Source of the DNA: Bin87 sp965243255
Lineage (GTDB): Bacteria > Chloroflexota > Dehalococcoidia > Lucifugimonadales > UBA3495
Assembly: GCA_965243255.1 (NCBI GenBank)
Contig: CBDEUH010000004.1
Span: 2,542,001 to 2,606,000, forward strand
Direction: 5' to 3'
Length of the DNA stretch: 64,000 bases
Both the position numbers and the translations under genes were made by a program. The notes beneath the pieces were generated by a model, which saw only the letters and a list, made by a program, of their open reading frames with translations, did no database searches and had not been told where the DNA came from. How positions within the stretch are numbered: the first letter of the stretch is position 1; each line of letters opens with the position of its first letter. This document shows positions 60,641 to 64,000 of the stretch, piece after piece.

Positions 60641-60979
60641 ATGGGCTCCATACGTTTGTACACTGGCGACGACGGCCATTCCCACATCGAACATATCGAC
60701 CCCCCCAACGACCCGGTGTGGAGTCAGTTGCAAAACGCAAAGGGCGTCATCTTCCGCGCCTCGCCCCCGGGGTACTTCAGCGACTGGCACGTCGCCCCCC
60801 GCCGGCAGTACATCATCACCCTGTCCGGTGAAGGGGAAATCGGCCTCGCCGACGGCACCGTCCACCGCTTGGGCCCCGGCGACGTCAACCTCGCTGAGGA
60901 CCTCACCGGCCACGGCCACACCACCCGTGTGGTCAGCGACGTCCCACGGGTGACCGCCACGATACACCTGGACGACTAA
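60641..60979 (+). CDS. Cupin-domain protein
   Basis: A 112-residue single-domain cupin. It reads FRASPPGYFSDWHVAPRRQY, then LSGEGEIGLADGTVHRLGPG and LAEDLTGHGHTTRV, so the two cupin motifs and likely metal ligands (His in WHVAP and HGHTT) are present. The GGGAGGAATC just before the ATG at 60641 decides the start over the upstream frame from 60572. Small cupins like this act as isomerases, dioxygenases or binding proteins; no substrate can be named. It precedes a broken deacetylase gene by 50 bases. Confidence 0.82.
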   Translation: MGSIRLYTGDDGHSHIEHIDPPNDPVWSQLQNAKGVIFRASPPGYFSDWHVAPRRQYIITLSGEGEIGLADGTVHRLGPGDVNLAEDLTGHGHTTRVVSDVPRVTATIHLDD

Positions 60980-61028
60980 CTCCTGTCCATCTCAGCCGGT
61001 CCGTAAAATCCCCGGTCAACGCGCCCTG

Positions 61029-61727
61029 TTGAGTTTCTATAGGCCCGTTGACCGTCCAGTCATCAAATGGCCCAACGACGCCCGGGTCGCGCTGCGGATC
61101 GCGCCCAACGTCGAGCACTACGAGTACGAGCCGGAGTTCGACGGGAGCCGCGATCCCTGGCCGCGCATGCCCTACCCCGACGTGCAGGGTCACGCCTACC
61201 GCGACTACGGGAACCGCGTGGGCTTCTAGCGCATGACCGACGTGCTGGACAAGCACAACATCAGGTGCTGCGCGTCCCTCAACATGGCAGTGCTGGAACA
61301 CTTCCCCGAGATCGGCGAGGCCATGGTCCAGCGCAACTATGACTTCATGAGCCACGGCATCTACAACACGCGCTACCTCAACTCCTACACCGAGGAGCAG
61401 GAGCGGGAGTTCTATCGGGTCAACAGCGGTAAGCTGGTCTCCGTGCCTTACTCTATCGAGCTGAACGATGCTCCCCTCTTCCGGCAGCACTACGAGGGGG
61501 ACTACTTCGCCGAGATCTGCAAGGCCCAGTTCGACCAACTCTATGAGGAGGGCGCACACAGCAGGCGCGTGATCTGCATCGCGCTGCATCCGTGGCTCAT
61601 CGGCCAGCCCTTCCGTATCGGCTACCTCGACCGCGCGCTGGGCCGCATGATGCGACGCGGCGGTGTCTGGGCCGCCACCGGCTCCGAGATCGTCGGCTGG
61701 TTCCGGAACAATCCACCCACCGCCTGA
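61029..61727 (+). pseudogene. Polysaccharide deacetylase/allantoinase-like gene with amber stop and deletion
   Basis: Two same-frame pieces (61029-61229 and onward to 61727) form one deacetylase-family protein interrupted by TAG at 61227-61229. The break reads NRVGF-stop-RMTDVLDKHNI; homologues I recall have a Trp there, so one base change (TGG to TAG) explains it. A second lesion is the jump from YTEEQEREFYR to VNSGKLVSVPYSIELND: about 50 residues usual in between, including part of the barrel, are absent without loss of frame. Remaining landmarks are ALHPWLIGQPFRIGYLDRAL and ATGSEIVGWF. The start is probably the TTG at 61029. The enzyme is almost surely inactive. Confidence 0.75.
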
Positions 61728-61762
61728 CCACTGGGCGGACGCTCGCGGCCTTTCGGTAATTT

Positions 61763-61877
61763 CCGTCATTCCGGACCCCGTATCGAGTACGTGGCCGGCT
61801 TTGATCCGGAGGCTGGCTGCTGCCAACGTTCCTCAACGCCAACATCTTCTGGACTCCGGTTTTCGCGGGAATAACGG
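61763..61877. repeat. MITE-like intergenic repeat with short inverted ends
   Basis: The 115-base stretch begins CCGTCATTCC and ends GGAATAACGG, inverted repeats that match at nine of ten positions. The end section GACTCCGGTTTTCGCGGGAATAACGG strongly recalls the CGTCATTCCCGCGAAAGC-type palindromes scattered through many genomes. It has no coding capacity and separates the broken deacetylase from the CMD cluster. Confidence 0.5.
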
Positions 61878-61902
61878 TCCGCGTCTGGCGGACCAACACA
61901 AA

Positions 61903-62709
61903 CTAGATCCCCCGCTCCATGAACACGGCGTCGGCCTGCTCCAGCGCCTCCTCCACGTAGGGCCAGCCGCGATACCAGCCGGCCTGCGAGAACGTCTCGC
62001 AGATCTCCCGCTTGGACATCCCCAGTTCCAGGGCGTATCCGATGTGCTCACGCAGTTGCCTCATGTGTCCCCGGCACATCAGCGCCACCAGGATGCACAC
62101 CGTCCGCTCCTTGGGCGTCAGGTCGCCCCGCGCCCACACCTCACCGAAGTTGTAGGCCTCGACCAGGGCGGCGGTCTCTGGCGTAAGCTCATGGGCCAGC
62201 GTATTCTCCAGGTCAATCTCGGCGTCATCGCCCCAGTTGGCCCGCCGGATTTCTCGGCCCCTTTCTAGCTTTTCTTCCACCGTAGCCAGCCAGTCCGACT
62301 CCAGGGGTTCGCGGTCTTCAGCCTGCCATATGGGCTGTTCGTTGATCACCCGCTGAGCCTGCGCCAGAGACGACACGGTCGCGGGTATCCCCGCGTAGAA
62401 GATCAGCTGCAGGAATATCCCCTTGACCTTCTGCGGCGACATTCCCAGCGACAGCCCGACCCGGATCTGGTGCTGCAAGCCGAACTCCCACCCGTTGCAG
62501 CACTGCGCCGCGATGGTCGCGATGCTGCGCAGCGTCACGTCCAGGCCCGGCACCTGCCAGACGCCGCCCCACATCACCTCCTCCTGCAGCTTCACGTAGT
62601 CCGTGCTGATGTCGGGCAGCGCGGCAGTGAGCCGACCCCGCGGCACGTACTGGTCGATGAACGCGTGGAGATTGGCGGCCTTGCGGGCCAGGTCAGCGGC
62701 AGTATCCAT
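61903..62709 (-). CDS. Double carboxymuconolactone decarboxylase-like protein (copy 1)
   Basis: A 268-residue protein with two carboxymuconolactone decarboxylase (CMD) repeats. The first (about 45-120) holds RSIATIAAQCCNGWEFGLQHQ and LGMSPQKVKGIFLQLIFYAG. The second (about 180-260) holds TVCILVALMCRGHMRQLREH and YALELGMSKREICETFSQAG. AhpD-type peroxidase CxxC motifs are absent, so it is closer to the gamma-CMD type. It ends with the GWYRGWPYVEEALEQA segment shared by the next two genes. The ATG is at 62709. The reaction is unknown. Confidence 0.85.
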   Translation of the reverse strand: MDTAADLARKAANLHAFIDQYVPRGRLTAALPDISTDYVKLQEEVMWGGVWQVPGLDVTLRSIATIAAQCCNGWEFGLQHQIRVGLSLGMSPQKVKGIFLQLIFYAGIPATVSSLAQAQRVINEQPIWQAEDREPLESDWLATVEEKLERGREIRRANWGDDAEIDLENTLAHELTPETAALVEAYNFGEVWARGDLTPKERTVCILVALMCRGHMRQLREHIGYALELGMSKREICETFSQAGWYRGWPYVEEALEQADAVFMERGI

Positions 62710-62760
62710 TTCAACTTCTCACCAAATTGCAACTTGTGCATGCGAGCAATGACGGGACGG

Positions 62761-63552
62761 TCAGGCACCCCGGGATTCGAACACTTCCATGGCCTGCTCC
62801 AGGGCGTCCACCACGTATGGCCACCCCCGGTACCAGCCAGCCTGCGCGAAAACCTCGCAGATCTGCTGCGTATCCAGGCCGGCGTCCAGGGCGTACCCGA
62901 GGTGCCGCTTCAGTTGCTTCATGTGACCCCGGCACATCAGCGCGGCCAGGATGCACACCATTCGTTCCTGCGGGTTCAGGTCAGCCCGCCGCCAGACCTC
63001 TCCAAAGTGGTAAGCGTCCACCAACTCCGCCGACTCCGGAACCATACGCCGGGCCAGTGAATTTTCGATCTCCGCGTCGGCCGGTCCTCCCCAATGCTGG
63101 ACACGCACCGCCTTCCCCTGCGACAGCATCTCCTCGATGGAATCCAGCCATTCCGTATCCAGCGGCACGTCGCCGTCCTTCCATTCCTCCCGCTCGTTGA
63201 TCACCTCCTGGGCGATGCGCAGCCCAAAGACGGTGGCCGGCACCCCGGCGTAAAACATCAGCTCAATGAATATCCCCTTGATCTGCTGTGCCGTGATGCC
63301 CACCGTGAGGCCGGTCCGCACCTGGTGCTCCACGCCGAAGTCGTACCCGTTCACGCACTGCGCCGTGATGGTGGCGAAGCTCCGCATCTTGAGGTCCAGC
63401 CCGTCTACCAGCCACACGCCGCCCCACATCAGCTCGTGCTGCACCCGCACGAAATCGGCCAGCACCGGCGTGGGCCGCGCGTAGGGCAGGTGCTGGTCGA
63501 AAAACTGCCGCAGCTTCGCTGACCTTTCCTGGATTTCCTGTACCGTCGTCAT
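62761..63552 (-). CDS. Double carboxymuconolactone decarboxylase-like protein (copy 2)
   Basis: A 263-residue paralogue of the preceding protein, with the same two-domain plan: RSFATITAQCVNGYDFGVEHQ then GITAQQIKGIFIELMFYAGV, and later MVCILAALMCRGHMKQLKRH and ICEVFAQAGWYRGWPYVVDA. The shared QHEL/LMWGGVW section near residue 40 is also common to both. The ATG at 63552 follows GGGAGATC; the frame upstream to 63780 is antisense of the next gene's reading. It lies 51 bases from copy 1 and 32 bases from copy 3, so the three are one transcript. Confidence 0.85.
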   Translation of the reverse strand: MTTVQEIQERSAKLRQFFDQHLPYARPTPVLADFVRVQHELMWGGVWLVDGLDLKMRSFATITAQCVNGYDFGVEHQVRTGLTVGITAQQIKGIFIELMFYAGVPATVFGLRIAQEVINEREEWKDGDVPLDTEWLDSIEEMLSQGKAVRVQHWGGPADAEIENSLARRMVPESAELVDAYHFGEVWRRADLNPQERMVCILAALMCRGHMKQLKRHLGYALDAGLDTQQICEVFAQAGWYRGWPYVVDALEQAMEVFESRGA

Positions 63553-63584
63553 GCTGATCTCCCGCCTGTCCGCCGGACCACGAG

Positions 63585-64000
63585 TCAGTTTTCCGCCTCG
63601 GCGAATACTTCCCGAGCCTGTTCCAGCGCGTCTTCCACGTGGGGCCATCCCCGGTACCAGCCCGCCTGCGCGAACACCTCGCAGATTTCCCGTTGCTCGA
63701 ACCCCATGTTCAGCGCATACCGGATGTAGCGCCGCAGTTGTTTCCAGTGCCCCCGGGCCATCAGCGCGGTCAGCACGCATACCATCCGCTCTTTCGGATC
63801 CAGGTCATCCCGCGCCCACACCTCGCCGTAGTTGTACCCGTCCACGATGTCCGATGCTTCGGGCGTCATTCGCTGCGCCAGCGAATCCTCAATTTCCCGG
63901 TTCGCCTCCTCGCCCCAGAGTTCCCGCCGGATATCGCTGCCCCGCTCCAGCTTGGCCTCCAGGGTCTCCAGCCAGTCCGCCTCCTGCGGGACATCCGCCG
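63585..64000 (-). CDS. Double carboxymuconolactone decarboxylase-like protein (copy 3), 5' part outside window
   Basis: The minus strand stays open from the window end to the TGA at 63585-63587, giving 138 codons of the C-terminal half. It reads DWLETLEAKLERGSDIRREL, then NYGEVWARDDLDPKERMVCVL and ICEVFAQAGWYRGWPHVEDA, matching copies 1 and 2. The N-terminal CMD repeat must lie beyond 64000. An internal ATG at 63869 is not the real start. Confidence 0.82.
   Translation of the reverse strand, partial: ADVPQEADWLETLEAKLERGSDIRRELWGEEANREIEDSLAQRMTPEASDIVDGYNYGEVWARDDLDPKERMVCVLTALMARGHWKQLRRYIRYALNMGFEQREICEVFAQAGWYRGWPHVEDALEQAREVFAEAEN

Noticed and set aside
61227..61229. Reading the amber codon as pyrrolysine
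   Set aside because: A Trp is expected at this point, and a large deletion elsewhere shows the gene is decaying, so recoding is not needed to explain it.
1..64000. CRISPR arrays, tRNA and rRNA genes
   Set aside because: No regularly spaced direct repeats, cloverleaf-like segments or rRNA-like stretches were seen on reading; a dedicated scan would be needed to exclude a tRNA fully.

Overview
The window is GC-rich, densely coded bacterial chromosome with no rRNA, tRNA or CRISPR array that I could see. Gene content points to a heterotrophic Chloroflexota, most like the Dehalococcoidia/SAR202 lineage (inference). The reasons are paralogous luciferase-like monooxygenases, RidA and carboxymuconolactone-decarboxylase-like proteins, CaiB/BaiF CoA-transferases and enoyl-CoA hydratases, a lipoprotein with a Val/Glu-rich TATP-type linker, and DUF11-type secreted proteins.

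Layout. 1-3.3 kb: a minus-strand group with a truncated enoyl-CoA hydratase, SDR, Uma2 nuclease, PPOX-like flavoprotein and an EthD-like protein. 3.4-11.5 kb: small accessory genes (retropepsin-like protease, jelly-roll domain protein, alpha/beta hydrolase, RelE/XRE toxin-antitoxin pair, PaREP1/HEPN-like protein, a decayed second protease) among an amidohydrolase, a GMC oxidoreductase and an MFS exporter. 11.6-15.0 kb: dodecin-RidA-LLM oxidoreductase-aminotransferase-RidA operon, facing a complete five-gene oligopeptide-type ABC importer (15.0-21.4 kb). 21.4-26.2 kb: DnaE2 and ImuB translesion mutasome genes behind a Gram-positive-type SOS box. 26.3-27.9 kb: an unrecognised conserved protein followed by a UGSC-family selenoprotein whose in-frame UGA is followed by a SECIS-like hairpin. 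27.9-34.1 kb: oxidoreductases, two paralogous NHL propellers and a MidA-type methyltransferase. 34.1-38.8 kb: thiolase-like protein, DUF35, small HAD and a double-length CaiB/BaiF protein. 38.9-41.3 kb: a one-protein kinase-receiver-DNA-binding signalling chain. 41.9-49.5 kb: three secreted or surface proteins around an XRE-plus-membrane protein. 49.5-57.3 kb: DUF255, MqnA-like, NHL, DUF1501, DUF1800 and lactonase genes, all on the minus strand. 57.4-64.0 kb: a PEP-mutase-like protein, a wrecked transposase, enoyl-CoA hydratase, cupin, a broken deacetylase, a MITE-like repeat and three tandem double-CMD genes (the last cut by the window end).

How it works together. Most intact genes suggest uptake and oxidation of organic acids, peptides and xenobiotic-like compounds through flavin enzymes and CoA thioesters, with RidA proteins clearing reactive enamines. 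Several genes are visibly decaying: a retropepsin, an hsdR fragment, a transposase and a deacetylase. Several intact proteins lack an expected catalytic residue: the receiver Asp, both CoA-transferase Asp residues, the thiolase Cys and the isocitrate-lyase Cys. The strongest special feature is the UGA-containing selenoprotein gene, which a standard ORF caller would split in two.
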